Shown piece after piece: positions 25,059 to 33,161 of a DNA stretch of 46,096 bases; position 1 is the stretch's first letter; each line of letters begins with the position of its first letter. The DNA lies in assembly GCA_036522275.1 (NCBI GenBank), contig DATDGC010000101.1, forward strand, positions 1 through 46,096. The letters are read 5' to 3'. The translations under genes and the position numbers were made by a program. The notes below the pieces were generated by a model that saw nothing but the letters and a program-made list of their open reading frames with translations, made no database searches and was not told where the DNA came from. This stretch comes from JAHFRG01 sp036522275 (lineage in GTDB: Bacteria; Pseudomonadota; Gammaproteobacteria; Burkholderiales; JAHFRG01).

Positions 25059-25903
25059 TAAGCCCCCATCGCCGCTTTCATTTTAGTGAGCGCTTTTTGT
25101 TCAAGCTGGCGAATGCGCTCGGCGGAGATCTTGAATTCCGCCGCTAATTCGTGCAGCGTCGCTGAATCTTTTTCGCGCAGCCAGCGCGCTTCGATGATGC
25201 GGCGGCTGCGCGGATCGAGACTCTCCAATGCATGCTTGAGGCCTGTTTTTTTCAATCGCTCGGCCTGATCGCGTTCCAGAATACGAGAGGGCTCGCTTTC
25301 CGGATCGCTGAGATAAGCGATAGGGCTATAGGCTTCCTCGTCATCGCCCACCGGTTCCAGCGCCACATCGTGACCGCTCAAGCGTGTTTCCATCTCGGTC
25401 ACATCTGAGCTTTTCACGCCGAGCTGTTCCGCTATATTCCTGGTTTGCTCCAGGCGCAGGGGTTCCAGCCCTTGTTTCAAGCTGCGCAAATTGAAAAACA
25501 GCTTGCGCTGCGCCTTGGTGGTGGCGATTTTGACAATGCGCCAGTTGCGTAGGATGAATTCATGGATTTCGGCGCGAATCCAGTGCATGGCGAACGACAC
25601 CAGGCGCACTCCGCGCTCCGGGTCGAAACGTCTTACCGCTTTCATGAGACCGATGTTACCTTCCTGGATCAGGTCGGCCTGCGGCAGTCCGTAGCCCATG
25701 TAGCCGCGTGCGATGGCCACCACCACTCGCAAGTGCGAAAGAACCAGTTGTCTGGCTGCTTCCAGGTCGTTGTTCGCGCGTAGCCGCCGCGCCAATTCAA
25801 GTTCCTGCTCCCGGGTGAGCATAGGAAAGAGGTTGACAGCATGGATATAACTCTCCAGGCTTCCTGCCGCGGATGGAATAGGTAAGGTCATGGTTTGGGT
25901 CAT
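25055..25903 (-). CDS. rpoH: Heat-shock sigma factor RpoH (sigma-32)
   Basis: A 282-residue group 3 sigma factor. Region 2 has LVLSHLRVVVAIARGYMGYG, then ADLIQEGNIGLMKAVRRFDP; the RpoH box QRKLFFNLR at about residues 131–139 distinguishes it from other sigmas; region 4 ends with ISAERIRQLEQKALTKMK. The start at 25903 (MTQTMTL) has AGGA eight bases upstream; an ATG three codons earlier overlaps this site. A CIRCE-like operator lies 23 bp upstream of the start, so HrcA control is likely. Confidence 0.93.
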   Translation of the reverse strand: MTQTMTLPIPSAAGSLESYIHAVNLFPMLTREQELELARRLRANNDLEAARQLVLSHLRVVVAIARGYMGYGLPQADLIQEGNIGLMKAVRRFDPERGVRLVSFAMHWIRAEIHEFILRNWRIVKIATTKAQRKLFFNLRSLKQGLEPLRLEQTRNIAEQLGVKSSDVTEMETRLSGHDVALEPVGDDEEAYSPIAYLSDPESEPSRILERDQAERLKKTGLKHALESLDPRSRRIIEARWLREKDSATLHELAAEFKISAERIRQLEQKALTKMKAAMGAY

Positions 25904-25925
25904 TTTTTTCATCCTAGCGGTTATT

Positions 25926-25952
25926 TTAGCACTCACAACATGAGAGTGCCAA
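25926..25952. promoter_or_regulatory. CIRCE-like HrcA operator upstream of rpoH
   Basis: TTAGCACTC, nine bases, GAGTGCCAA. The CIRCE consensus is TTAGCACTC-N9-GAGTGCTAA, so 17 of 18 arm positions agree and the spacer length is exact. It lies between ftsX and rpoH, 23 bp from the rpoH start codon. HrcA binding here would repress rpoH until heat stress. Comparative work that I recall on betaproteobacteria has proposed HrcA control of rpoH, and the site fits this. Confidence 0.88.
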
Positions 25953-25971
25953 TAGCCCTGATAAGTTCTGC

Positions 25972-26880
25972 CTAGCGTGGTTCGATCTGATGTAAATATC
26001 TGCTTACTGACATCCAGGCACCCAGCCAGCCAAGCCAAGCGGAAAACAACATCAAGCTCAAACTATCTGAGTGATTTAACTGATTTAATTGCAAATTTAT
26101 TGTGTACAGCCTGGTCAACTCGGCAATCCCTTTATCAAGCACGTGGACACTCACTGCCACGATGGCCCAAGCGACTACCCCGCCCGCCAGCCCCTGCAAG
26201 GCCCCGATGTACAAAAATGGCCGGCGAATGAAACGATGAGTCGCGCCGATCAATTTTGCCACCTCGATTTCTTCGCGTTGAGTGAGGATTTGCAGCCTGA
26301 TGGTGTTGAATGTCACCGCCACCAAGGCAACGCTCAACAAAATGGCAAGCAACAAAATGATGAGTTTGCCAACTCGCAACAACGCATCCAACCGCTGCGC
26401 CCACAGCGAGTCGAGCTGCACATGCGCGGCGCTGGGCCAAGAGCTGATTTCATCGCGCAGAGCTTGCAAGGCTTCGGCAGAGGAATTTTTGGCGTGAATT
26501 ATAAATGCGTCGGGGAGCGGATTCTGCGTAAGGCTTTGCACCACATCGCTGATGCCCGCGGCTTTCTGCAGCTCGCGCAGCGCCTGGTCGCGCGGCACAA
26601 ATTGGAAATTACGCACCCCCGGATGGCTTTTCAACTGCACCTGTATCTGCGCTACTTCCGCAGAAGTTGCCTGCATACTCAAAAACAGGCTGATTTGCGG
26701 TTCACCGCTCACCTGTCTGGATAAGTTCTCGAGGTTGTTGAGCAAGACATAAAGTCCGCTCGGCAAGCTCAGTGCAATGCCAATGACACTGATATTGAGC
26801 AGGCTGGCAAACGGGTTTTGCCGCAGACGTTTTAGCGCAAGCAACAGAGATTGCGCATGCTGTGAAAGCCAATTTTTCAC
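25972..26880 (-). CDS. ftsX: Cell division protein FtsX
   Basis: A 302-residue membrane subunit of the FtsEX complex, with a helix at about residues 22–46, a large periplasmic loop (about 50–160, starting QVSGEPQISLFLSM) and three further helices. FtsEX acts at the septum, where ATP hydrolysis by FtsE is passed through FtsX to activate peptidoglycan hydrolases. It overlaps ftsE by 4 bp in the normal ftsY-ftsE-ftsX-rpoH order. Confidence 0.92.
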   Translation of the reverse strand: MKNWLSQHAQSLLLALKRLRQNPFASLLNISVIGIALSLPSGLYVLLNNLENLSRQVSGEPQISLFLSMQATSAEVAQIQVQLKSHPGVRNFQFVPRDQALRELQKAAGISDVVQSLTQNPLPDAFIIHAKNSSAEALQALRDEISSWPSAAHVQLDSLWAQRLDALLRVGKLIILLLAILLSVALVAVTFNTIRLQILTQREEIEVAKLIGATHRFIRRPFLYIGALQGLAGGVVAWAIVAVSVHVLDKGIAELTRLYTINLQLNQLNHSDSLSLMLFSAWLGWLGAWMSVSRYLHQIEPR

Positions 26881-27530
26881 GAAGCCAGTTCTCCGCGATT
26901 GAGTTTCAGCAGCCGTGGGTTTAAGCGCATCAGCATCGCTTCATCGTGGCTGGCGACGATCACCGTCACCCCCACCTGGTTGAATGATTTGAACAGCTCC
27001 ATGATGTCGCTGGCGTAGGCCGCATCCAGATTGCCGGTGGGCTCGTCGGCGAGCAGAATGGCCGGGCGGTTGACAATGGCGCGCGCAATACATAGGCGCT
27101 GTTGTTCGCCTCCGGAAAGCGTGATCGGAAGCGTTTTTTCCTTGTCGAGCAGCCCCACCTTGTCGAGCGCTGCGCGCACGCGCTTCGCGCTCTCCTTGCG
27201 CTCAAAGCCGGTGATTTGCAGGGGCAGCAGCACGTTTTCAAACACCGTGCGCTCGAACAATAGCTTGTGGTCCTGGAACACCAGGCCAAATTTGCGGCGC
27301 AGATAGGGTACTGCGGCGGGGCGCAATGAACTGGTATTTTGCCCGTTGACGATGATGCTGCCGCGGGTGGGGCGCTCGATGGCGGCAATCAATTTGAGCA
27401 GCGTGCTCTTGCCGGCGCCGGAATGGCCGGTCACCGCCACCAGTTCGCCGGGTTGCATCGTGAAAGAGATGTTTTTCAGAGCGTCATAGCCGCCCGGATA
27501 GCGTTTGCAAACCTGGCTCAGGCTAATCAT
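26877..27530 (-). CDS. ftsE: Cell division ATP-binding protein FtsE
   Basis: A 217-residue ABC ATPase starting MISLSQVCKRYPGGYDALKN. Walker A is GHSGAGKSTLLKL, the signature is LSGGEQQR, Walker B is AILLADEP and the switch histidine is in VASHDE. It partners with FtsX. The start at 27530 overlaps the ftsY stop (ATGA). A longer in-frame start at 27608 lies wholly within ftsY and adds residues foreign to the family. Confidence 0.94.
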   Translation of the reverse strand: MISLSQVCKRYPGGYDALKNISFTMQPGELVAVTGHSGAGKSTLLKLIAAIERPTRGSIIVNGQNTSSLRPAAVPYLRRKFGLVFQDHKLLFERTVFENVLLPLQITGFERKESAKRVRAALDKVGLLDKEKTLPITLSGGEQQRLCIARAIVNRPAILLADEPTGNLDAAYASDIMELFKSFNQVGVTVIVASHDEAMLMRLNPRLLKLNRGELAS

Positions 27531-28480
27531 GCAAACAAGGCCTCGACAAATTCCCTGGCATCGAACGGGCGTAAATCGTCGAGCTTCTCGCCGATGCCGA
27601 TAAAGCAAACAGGAATAGGCCGGGTCCTAGCGATGGCGGCAATCGCCCCGCCCTTGGCGGTACCGTCGAGCTTGGTAATGATGAGTCCGGTCAAACCCAA
27701 CGCGTCATCAAATGCCTTGACCTGGTTAACCGCGTTTTGGCCGGTGTTGGCATCGAGCACCAGCAGGATTTCGTGCGGGGCGGAAGGTTCCGTCTTGGCG
27801 ATCACGCGTTTGATTTTCTTGATTTCCTCCATAAGGTGCAATTGCGTGGGCAGCCGCCCGGCAGTGTCTGCCAGCACAATATCAATCGCGCGCGCCTTTG
27901 CGGCATGAATGGCATCGAAGATCACCGCCGCGGGATCGCCGCTTTCCTGGGCGATGACCGCAACATTATTGCGCTTGCCCCAAGTCTGCAATTGCGCAAG
28001 TGCCGCAGCACGGAAAGTATCGCCCGCGGCAAGTAAAACCGATTTTCCCTGCGCCTGAAAATATTTCGCAAGTTTGCCGATGGACGTGGTCTTGCCGCTA
28101 CCATTTACTCCCGCCAGCATGATGATAAACGGTCGGATGCCGCTGGTATCAATGGGTTTGACGAGCGGCGCGAGCAAATTCAGCAAGGACTGCTGCAAAG
28201 CATCGCGTAGTTGTGCTGCTAGTTGCAGGTTTTCGCGCTGCGCGCGTGCGCGCAATTCTTCGAGCAGATATTGGGTTGCCGGTACACCAAAGTCAGCGCA
28301 GAGCAGCGTGTTTTCCAATTCCTGATACAACGTATCGTCAATCTTGCCGCTGCCTAACAGGCTTGCCAATGGTCTGCCTAATTGATTGCGGGTGCGCGCC
28401 AGGCCTTGTTTCAGCCGCGACGCCCAGCTTGATGCCTCGTCAGCGGACGTGCTCTGGTCTTGTATCAAGAAACTAAACAT
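27527..28480 (-). CDS. ftsY: Signal recognition particle receptor FtsY
   Basis: A 317-residue SRP-type GTPase that docks SRP–ribosome complexes at the membrane. G1 is GVNGSGKTTSIGKLA, G3 is DTAGR, G4 is TKLDGTAKGG, and the C-terminal GIGEKLDDLRPFD is the usual ending. The acidic A domain found in Escherichia coli is almost absent: only about 20 residues precede the N domain. The start at 28480 is divergent from the M16 gene. Confidence 0.94.
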   Translation of the reverse strand: MFSFLIQDQSTSADEASSWASRLKQGLARTRNQLGRPLASLLGSGKIDDTLYQELENTLLCADFGVPATQYLLEELRARAQRENLQLAAQLRDALQQSLLNLLAPLVKPIDTSGIRPFIIMLAGVNGSGKTTSIGKLAKYFQAQGKSVLLAAGDTFRAAALAQLQTWGKRNNVAVIAQESGDPAAVIFDAIHAAKARAIDIVLADTAGRLPTQLHLMEEIKKIKRVIAKTEPSAPHEILLVLDANTGQNAVNQVKAFDDALGLTGLIITKLDGTAKGGAIAAIARTRPIPVCFIGIGEKLDDLRPFDAREFVEALFA

Positions 28481-28529
28481 AAGGGTGTGTTGTCACAGAG
28501 CGCATACTCGGAATGACTTGGAATCCGGG

Positions 28530-28535
28530 TATAAT
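28530..28535 (+). promoter_or_regulatory. Possible -10 element for the M16 peptidase operon
   Basis: A perfect TATAAT lies 35 bp before the M16 ATG in the ftsY/M16 divergent gap. No good -35 hexamer stands 16–18 bp upstream, so activity would need an activator or another element. Confidence 0.35.
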
Positions 28536-28570
28536 TCTATTCCGAATTGGTCAAAGTCAGGCTAAAAATA

Positions 28571-29959
28571 ATGATCGCGATTTCCAGAACTCCTGTACAA
28601 CTAGGTCTTGCTCTCATTTTCTTTCTGATCGGTTTGTTGCCGTATCCGGCTTGCGCCGCAGGCAGCGAGTATACGCTCAGCAACGGGCTTAAAGTAATTG
28701 TCAAGGAAGACCACCGCTCGCCAGTGGCGGTGTCCATGTTGTGGTACAAGGTCGGTAGCATGGACGAAGTGAACGGCACGACCGGTGTGGCGCATGTGCT
28801 GGAGCACATGATGTTCAAGGGCACGAAAATGGTACCGAGCGGTGAATTTTCCAAAATCATCGCCCAAGCCGGAGGGCGCGACAACGCTTTTACCAGTAAG
28901 GATTACACCGCCTTTTTCCAGCAACTGCACAAGTCGAAGCTCCCGCTGGCTCTGAAACTGGAAGCGGACCGCATGCAAAACCTGAATTTTTCCAAGGACG
29001 GGTTTGCAAAGGAAATGAAAGTGGTGATGGAAGAGCGGCGCTGGCGCACCGACGATAAGCCACAGGCGCTGGTTCATGAGCAACTGCTGGCGACCACTTT
29101 CGAAGCCCACCCCTACCGCAGGCCGGTCATCGGCTGGATGAACGATCTGGAAAACATGCGGGCGGACGATGCGGCGCAATGGTACCGCACTTGGTATGCG
29201 CCGAATAATGCGACACTGGTAGTGGTGGGTGATGTGAAGCCGAATGAAGTGTTTAATCTTGCCCAGCGCTATTTTGGTACCATCAAACCCAAAGTACTGC
29301 CGATGCGCAAACCGCAGGAAGAACCGCAGCAAACCGGCATCCGCCGCGTCACGGTGAAAGCGCCCGCCAAGCTGCCTTACCTCATGATGAGCTACCACAC
29401 GCCGGTGCTGCGCGATGCAGAGCGCGACTGGGAGCCTTACGCGCTGGAGATTCTTGCCGGCGTGCTCGATGGCAACGAGTCGGCGCGGTTAAACCGATCC
29501 TTGGTGCGCGAAACACAAATTGCCTCATCCACAGGTGTGAACTATGACTCTAACGAGCGCGGGCCCGGGCTGTTCTACCTGGAAGGCGTTCCCAGCGAAG
29601 GCAAAACTGTCGCCGATTTGGAGACAGCTATACGCGGCGAACTGCAAAAAATCATCAATGACGGGGTGAAAAATGAGGAGCTGGACCGGGTAAAGGCCCA
29701 GGTCATCGCCAATGAAGTATTTGAGCGCGATTCGGTCATGGCCCAGGCGCATCAGATCGGCGGGTGGGAAATGGCGGGGTTGTCGTATAAGACGCTGGAT
29801 ATCCTGGTGGATAAGCTGAAAGCAGTGAACGCGGAACAGGTACAGGCAGTGGCAAAAAAATATTTCAACGACGACAACCTTACAGTCGCGGTTCTCGACC
29901 CGCAGCCTCTCGATAACAAAAAGCCTCTCATGGCGCCGAAAGGATTACAGCATGATTAA
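28571..29959 (+). CDS. M16 zinc peptidase, catalytic subunit (periplasmic)
   Basis: A 462-residue M16 (pitrilysin-family) peptidase. The signal peptide ends near residue 29 (YPACAA). The inverted zinc motif HVLEH is at residues 75–79 and the third ligand region is EMKVVMEERRW. It has two homologous halves, the second with the R/Y-type region. In proteobacteria such genes occur in pairs, one active and one inactive, forming a heterodimer. The start at ATG 28571 is preferred over TTG 28547. Its last codons overlap the start of the second gene (ATGATTAA). Confidence 0.88.
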   Translation: MIAISRTPVQLGLALIFFLIGLLPYPACAAGSEYTLSNGLKVIVKEDHRSPVAVSMLWYKVGSMDEVNGTTGVAHVLEHMMFKGTKMVPSGEFSKIIAQAGGRDNAFTSKDYTAFFQQLHKSKLPLALKLEADRMQNLNFSKDGFAKEMKVVMEERRWRTDDKPQALVHEQLLATTFEAHPYRRPVIGWMNDLENMRADDAAQWYRTWYAPNNATLVVVGDVKPNEVFNLAQRYFGTIKPKVLPMRKPQEEPQQTGIRRVTVKAPAKLPYLMMSYHTPVLRDAERDWEPYALEILAGVLDGNESARLNRSLVRETQIASSTGVNYDSNERGPGLFYLEGVPSEGKTVADLETAIRGELQKIINDGVKNEELDRVKAQVIANEVFERDSVMAQAHQIGGWEMAGLSYKTLDILVDKLKAVNAEQVQAVAKKYFNDDNLTVAVLDPQPLDNKKPLMAPKGLQHD

Positions 29960-31802
29960 GGAACCTCTGATTAAGTCCTCCGCGAATTGCGTTGCTGGCA
30001 AAATGCGGACGTATGCGAGGCGCGCGACGAAGGTCGTAGCGCGGCTGCGACCCGTTAGCCCAAGGCCCGCTTGCGGGAGCAGCCGCACAAGCTCCGTTCC
30101 ATGCTATCGAACGCAGCCTTCTGCTCCCCTGCCCGCACCACGCTGCGCGAGACCGAGTCCGGGGCGCACTACGAAGCCGAGAAGCGCAACAACGCAGACG
30201 CCGCATTTTGCCGCAACCCGGATGGGACGGCTGCCGCGACACGGTCAGCGAAGCTTGGGGTGCGGGAGCGGCAGCATGAGCGCCCCATTTCACGATGTCT
30301 CCTGTGGCAGCTTGCGCCCCTTCCCGCTCCACGCTCGCGCGAGTCCGAGTCCGGGGCGCTTTCCGGGTGGTCTGCTTTGTCGCTCGGCTTGCCAAGGGTG
30401 GTGGCCATTGGCTGCGCCTCGCTTCGCGCATCCCATCCCGGAAAGCCGCCGTCGCAACCGTGTGGGACTTAATCAGAGGTTCCTTTACGTTTTTAAGTGG
30501 TACGGATTGGTGTTGATTGGCGTATTCGCGTGGGCAGGACACGCTTTTGCCATCCTGCCGATACAGAATTGGCAGACGTCGACCGGTGCCCGGGTCTATT
30601 TCGTGGAAAGCCACCAATTGCCGATGCTCGATGTGAGCATTGATTTTGCCGCGGGCAGCGGCCGCGATACGCCCGCCAAATCCGGTTTGGCGAACCTCAC
30701 CCGCCATATGCTGAGCCTGGGCGCCGACGGACTATCTGAAGATGAAATCGCCGAAAAGTTCGCTGATGTCGGAGCGCAGCTGGATGGGCGCGTCGACCAG
30801 GACCGCGCGGGCGTCACTTTGCGTACTCTGAGCAGCGCGCGCGAGCGCGATCAGGCGCTCGATATTATGTCGCGCATGGTGCAAAAGCCGGAGTTTCCCG
30901 AAAAGGTGCTGGACCGTGAAAAGACGCGCCTGGTGGCGATGCTGAAAGAAGCGGCAACCAAACCGGAGAGCATCGCCGAGCGCGCATTCTATTCGCTCCT
31001 CTACGGCAGCCATCCGTATGCGCTGCGCACTTCCGGGGAAGTGGACAGCCTGGAGCCGCTCAAGCGCGAGGATTTAGTGCAATTTTATCGCGCTTATTAC
31101 AACGCAAACAATGCGGTGGTGGCAATTATCGGCGATGTAAGCCGCGAGACCGCGCAGGAAATCGCTGAAAAACTCACAGCGAAACTACCTGAAGCGGCTG
31201 CGCCCCCGGCGCTGCCGCAGGTTACGCTTCCGCTACAGGCGCAAAACCGTGAGATTCCGCATCCGGCGACGCAAAGCCACATCCTATTAGGCTATCCGGG
31301 AATGAAACGCGATGACCCGGATTATTTCGCGCTGTATGTCGGGAACTACATTCTCGGCGGCGGCGGGTTTTCCTCGCGCTTCGTCGAGCAAGTGCGGCAA
31401 AAACGCGGGCTGGCGTACAGCGTTTACAGTTATTTCATACCGCTCAAAGAGCAGGGCCCGTTCCAGATTGGCCTGCAGACCAAAAAGGAGCAGGCTGACG
31501 AGGCGCTTAAAGTGGTGCGTGAGACGCTGCGCGATTTCATCGCCAAAGGGCCGACCGAACAGGAACTCAAAGCGGCCAAGCAGAATCTGGTCGGCGGCTT
31601 TCCGCTGCGCATCGACAGCAACAGGAAGATACTCGAGTATCTGGCGGTGATTGGTTTTTACCGCCTGCCGCTCACTTATCTGGATGACTTCGTACCGAGG
31701 GTGGAGAAAGTGACCGTGGCGCAGATTAAAAGCGCGTTCCAGCGGCGTGTTAACCTGGATGACATGGTGACGATAATCGTGGGAGCGTCGGGCGCAAGCT
31801 GA
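29952..31802 (+). CDS. M16 peptidase-like partner subunit, interrupted near its start by a MITE
   Basis: From about residue 177 onwards this is a normal M16 partner: signal peptide KWYGLVLIGVFAWAGHAFA, then ILPIQNWQ, and no HxxEH motif (LTRHM stands there instead), while the substrate-clamping R and Y (VRQKRGLAYSVYSYF) are kept. That matches the inactive subunit of two-gene M16 pairs. Between the original start (ATG ATT AA-) and the signal peptide lies a 524-bp MITE plus a 4-bp duplication, 528 bp in all, so the frame stays open and adds 176 foreign residues. As encoded, the signal peptide is buried. Export may be lost unless a new start (for example TTG 30507 or GTG 30510) is used. Confidence 0.8.
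   Translation: MIKEPLIKSSANCVAGKMRTYARRATKVVARLRPVSPRPACGSSRTSSVPCYRTQPSAPLPAPRCARPSPGRTTKPRSATTQTPHFAATRMGRLPRHGQRSLGCGSGSMSAPFHDVSCGSLRPFPLHARASPSPGRFPGGLLCRSACQGWWPLAAPRFAHPIPESRRRNRVGLNQRFLYVFKWYGLVLIGVFAWAGHAFAILPIQNWQTSTGARVYFVESHQLPMLDVSIDFAAGSGRDTPAKSGLANLTRHMLSLGADGLSEDEIAEKFADVGAQLDGRVDQDRAGVTLRTLSSARERDQALDIMSRMVQKPEFPEKVLDREKTRLVAMLKEAATKPESIAERAFYSLLYGSHPYALRTSGEVDSLEPLKREDLVQFYRAYYNANNAVVAIIGDVSRETAQEIAEKLTAKLPEAAAPPALPQVTLPLQAQNREIPHPATQSHILLGYPGMKRDDPDYFALYVGNYILGGGGFSSRFVEQVRQKRGLAYSVYSYFIPLKEQGPFQIGLQTKKEQADEALKVVRETLRDFIAKGPTEQELKAAKQNLVGGFPLRIDSNRKILEYLAVIGFYRLPLTYLDDFVPRVEKVTVAQIKSAFQRRVNLDDMVTIIVGASGAS
30042..30167. repeat. Inverted hairpin doublet A
   Basis: Two stem-loops facing each other. 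Hairpin 1 has stem GCGGCTGC (30042–30049) pairing with GCAGCCGC (30080–30087) around a 30-base loop that starts GAC and ends TGCGGGA. Hairpin 2 has stem GCTCCCC (30123–30129) with GGGGCGC (30161–30167), one mismatch; its loop, read on the other strand, is related to that of hairpin 1. They lie 35 bases apart. The unit is inserted in the MITE and absent from the copy at 33162. Confidence 0.75.
30230..30359. repeat. Inverted hairpin doublet B
   Basis: Hairpin 1 has stem GCTGCCGC (30230–30237) with GCGGCAGC (30268–30275) around a 30-base loop starting GACACGGTCAGCGAAGC and ending GTGCGGGA. Hairpin 2 has stem GCGCCCC (30314–30320) with GGGGCGC (30353–30359). Spacing between hairpins is 38 bases. 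It has the same plan as doublets A and C but different, still fully paired stems. Confidence 0.8.
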
Positions 31803-31808
31803 AGCGTC

Positions 31809-32357
31809 ATGGAGACGAGAGGCCGGCTCAGGATCATCGGTGGCACATGGCGCAGCCGCATCATCCACTTCCCCGCCGTGGGCGATTTGCGCCCGACCCC
31901 GGACCGCGTGAGGGAAACCCTGTTTAACTGGCTGGGCCAGGATCTTAATGGCAAAACCTGTCTGGATTTGTTCTCGGGCAGCGGCGCACTGGGGTTTGAA
32001 GCGCTATCCCGTGGTGCGCACAAAGTGGTGATGGTGGAAAAAAACCGCCAGGTATTCCAGGCGCTGCGCGAAAATGCACAGAAACTTCACGCGCAAAACC
32101 TGGAACTGGTGCATGCGGATGCGCTACAATTCTTGAGTGCCGACCGGAACGCCTATCACGTGATTTTTCTCGACCCCCCGTTCCGCAAGGATTATATGCC
32201 CGGCGTGCTGGTGGTTCTGCCGCCGCGGCTTGCCGAGGGGGGGCTGGTTTATGTGGAAAGTGGAAATGCTTGTGACGCACCGGGCTGGGAAGTATGGCGG
32301 CAAGGCAGGGCTGGCAAGGTCAATTATCAACTGCTGAAATGGAAACAACATGAATAA
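31809..32357 (+). CDS. rsmD: 16S rRNA (guanine-966-N2)-methyltransferase
   Basis: A 182-residue SAM enzyme that methylates G966 of 16S rRNA. Motif I is LDLFSGSGALGFEALSRGA and the catalytic motif is DPPF in VIFLDPPFRKDY. The N-terminal GGTWRSRIIHFPAVGDLRPT, then PDRVRETLFNWL, is typical. It starts 6 bp after the M16 stop and overlaps coaD by 8 bp, the common rsmD–coaD arrangement. Confidence 0.94.
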   Translation: METRGRLRIIGGTWRSRIIHFPAVGDLRPTPDRVRETLFNWLGQDLNGKTCLDLFSGSGALGFEALSRGAHKVVMVEKNRQVFQALRENAQKLHAQNLELVHADALQFLSADRNAYHVIFLDPPFRKDYMPGVLVVLPPRLAEGGLVYVESGNACDAPGWEVWRQGRAGKVNYQLLKWKQHE

Positions 32358-32832
32358 AGCAGTGTATCCCGGTACTTTCGATCCCATCACCCGTGGCCAT
32401 GAAGACCTGGTGCGGCGTGCCGCGCACATTTTCGATAAAGTGATTGTCGCGGTCGCTGACAGCCACGACAAGCAACCTTTTTTTACCCTGGCGGAACGGG
32501 TGAAAATGGCTGAGCAAGTGCTGGCAGATTATAAAAAGGTGCAAGTGATGGGGTTTTCCGGCCTGCTCATGGATTTTTTGCGCAGCCAGGGCGGAAATAT
32601 CATACTGCGGGGTCTGCGCGCCGTTTCCGATTTTGAATTCGAATTTCAAATGGCGGGCATGAACCGCAGCCTGCATCCCGATGTGGAAACGATTTTTATG
32701 ACCCCGTCCGATCAGTACATGTTTGTTTCGGCGAGCATGGTGCGCGAGATTGCCGTGCTGGGCGGTGACGTCAGCAAGTTCGTGCAGCCCTTAATTGCCG
32801 CAAAGTTAAGTGCCAAAATCAAAAAACGCTGA
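32350..32832 (+). CDS. coaD: Phosphopantetheine adenylyltransferase
   Basis: A 160-residue nucleotidyltransferase that makes dephospho-CoA. The nucleotide motif is YPGTFDPITRGHEDLVRRA (TxGH), and the second motif is SASMVREIAVLGGDVS. Length and landmarks are typical of bacterial CoaD. It overlaps rsmD, so the two are probably translationally coupled. Confidence 0.96.
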   Translation: MNKAVYPGTFDPITRGHEDLVRRAAHIFDKVIVAVADSHDKQPFFTLAERVKMAEQVLADYKKVQVMGFSGLLMDFLRSQGGNIILRGLRAVSDFEFEFQMAGMNRSLHPDVETIFMTPSDQYMFVSASMVREIAVLGGDVSKFVQPLIAAKLSAKIKKR

Positions 32833-32850
32833 ATGGTACGGTAAACTGCT

Positions 32851-33117
32851 ATGGCATTAATGATTACCGATGAATGCATCAATTGCGATGTGTGCGAGCC
32901 GGAGTGTCCCAACGGCGCGATTTCGCAAGGCGAAGAAATCTACGTGATTGCCCCTGCTCTTTGCACCGAATGTGTGGGGCATTACGCTACCCCGCAATGC
33001 GTTGAAGTGTGTCCGGTGAACTGCATCCCGCTCAATCCGGATTGTGTCGAAAACAAAGAGCAGTTGCACCAAAAATACCTGTCACTCACTGTGCAAAAAA
33101 GCATTTCTTCTGTCTAG
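32851..33117 (+). CDS. YfhL-type 2[4Fe-4S] ferredoxin
   Basis: An 88-residue ferredoxin with two cluster motifs: CINCDVCEPECP near the N-terminus and CTECVGHYATPQCVEVCP in the middle; the long insert in the second motif marks the YfhL/Alvin-type family. It follows coaD by 18 bp, a usual neighbour in betaproteobacteria. The redox partner cannot be told from the sequence. Confidence 0.92.
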   Translation: MALMITDECINCDVCEPECPNGAISQGEEIYVIAPALCTECVGHYATPQCVEVCPVNCIPLNPDCVENKEQLHQKYLSLTVQKSISSV

Positions 33118-33161
33118 CCGGTAGTTACAACATTCTCCGGGGGTTGATTCGGACGCCTTAG

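Larger units (their letters stand above)
29960..30483. mobile_element. IS5-like MITE, 524-bp copy carrying two nested hairpin doublets
   Basis: Ends are GGAACCTCTGATTAAGTCC and its exact complement. The flanks are TTAA on the left and TTTA on the right, a YTAR-type 4-bp target duplication with one later change. The core (gcaaaatgcgg ... ccgcattttgc) matches the copy at 33162 in opposite orientation. It differs by two insertions, about 30042–30167 and 30230–30359. Removing them leaves about 268 bp, close to the 273 bp of the other copy. It encodes no transposase. The ends resemble those I recall for IS5 (GGAAGGTGCGAACAAGTCC). Confidence 0.88.

Noticed and set aside
30042..30359. The two nested hairpin units as a CRISPR-like array
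   Set aside because: They are inverted doublets of about 126–130 bp with variable stems, without short identical repeats or unique spacers. No CRISPR array was seen anywhere in the window.
29952..30480. The 176-residue Arg/Pro-rich N-terminus of the second M16 gene as a genuine extra domain
   Set aside because: It is the translation of a MITE and its nested hairpins; removal of the element restores a normal start and signal peptide.
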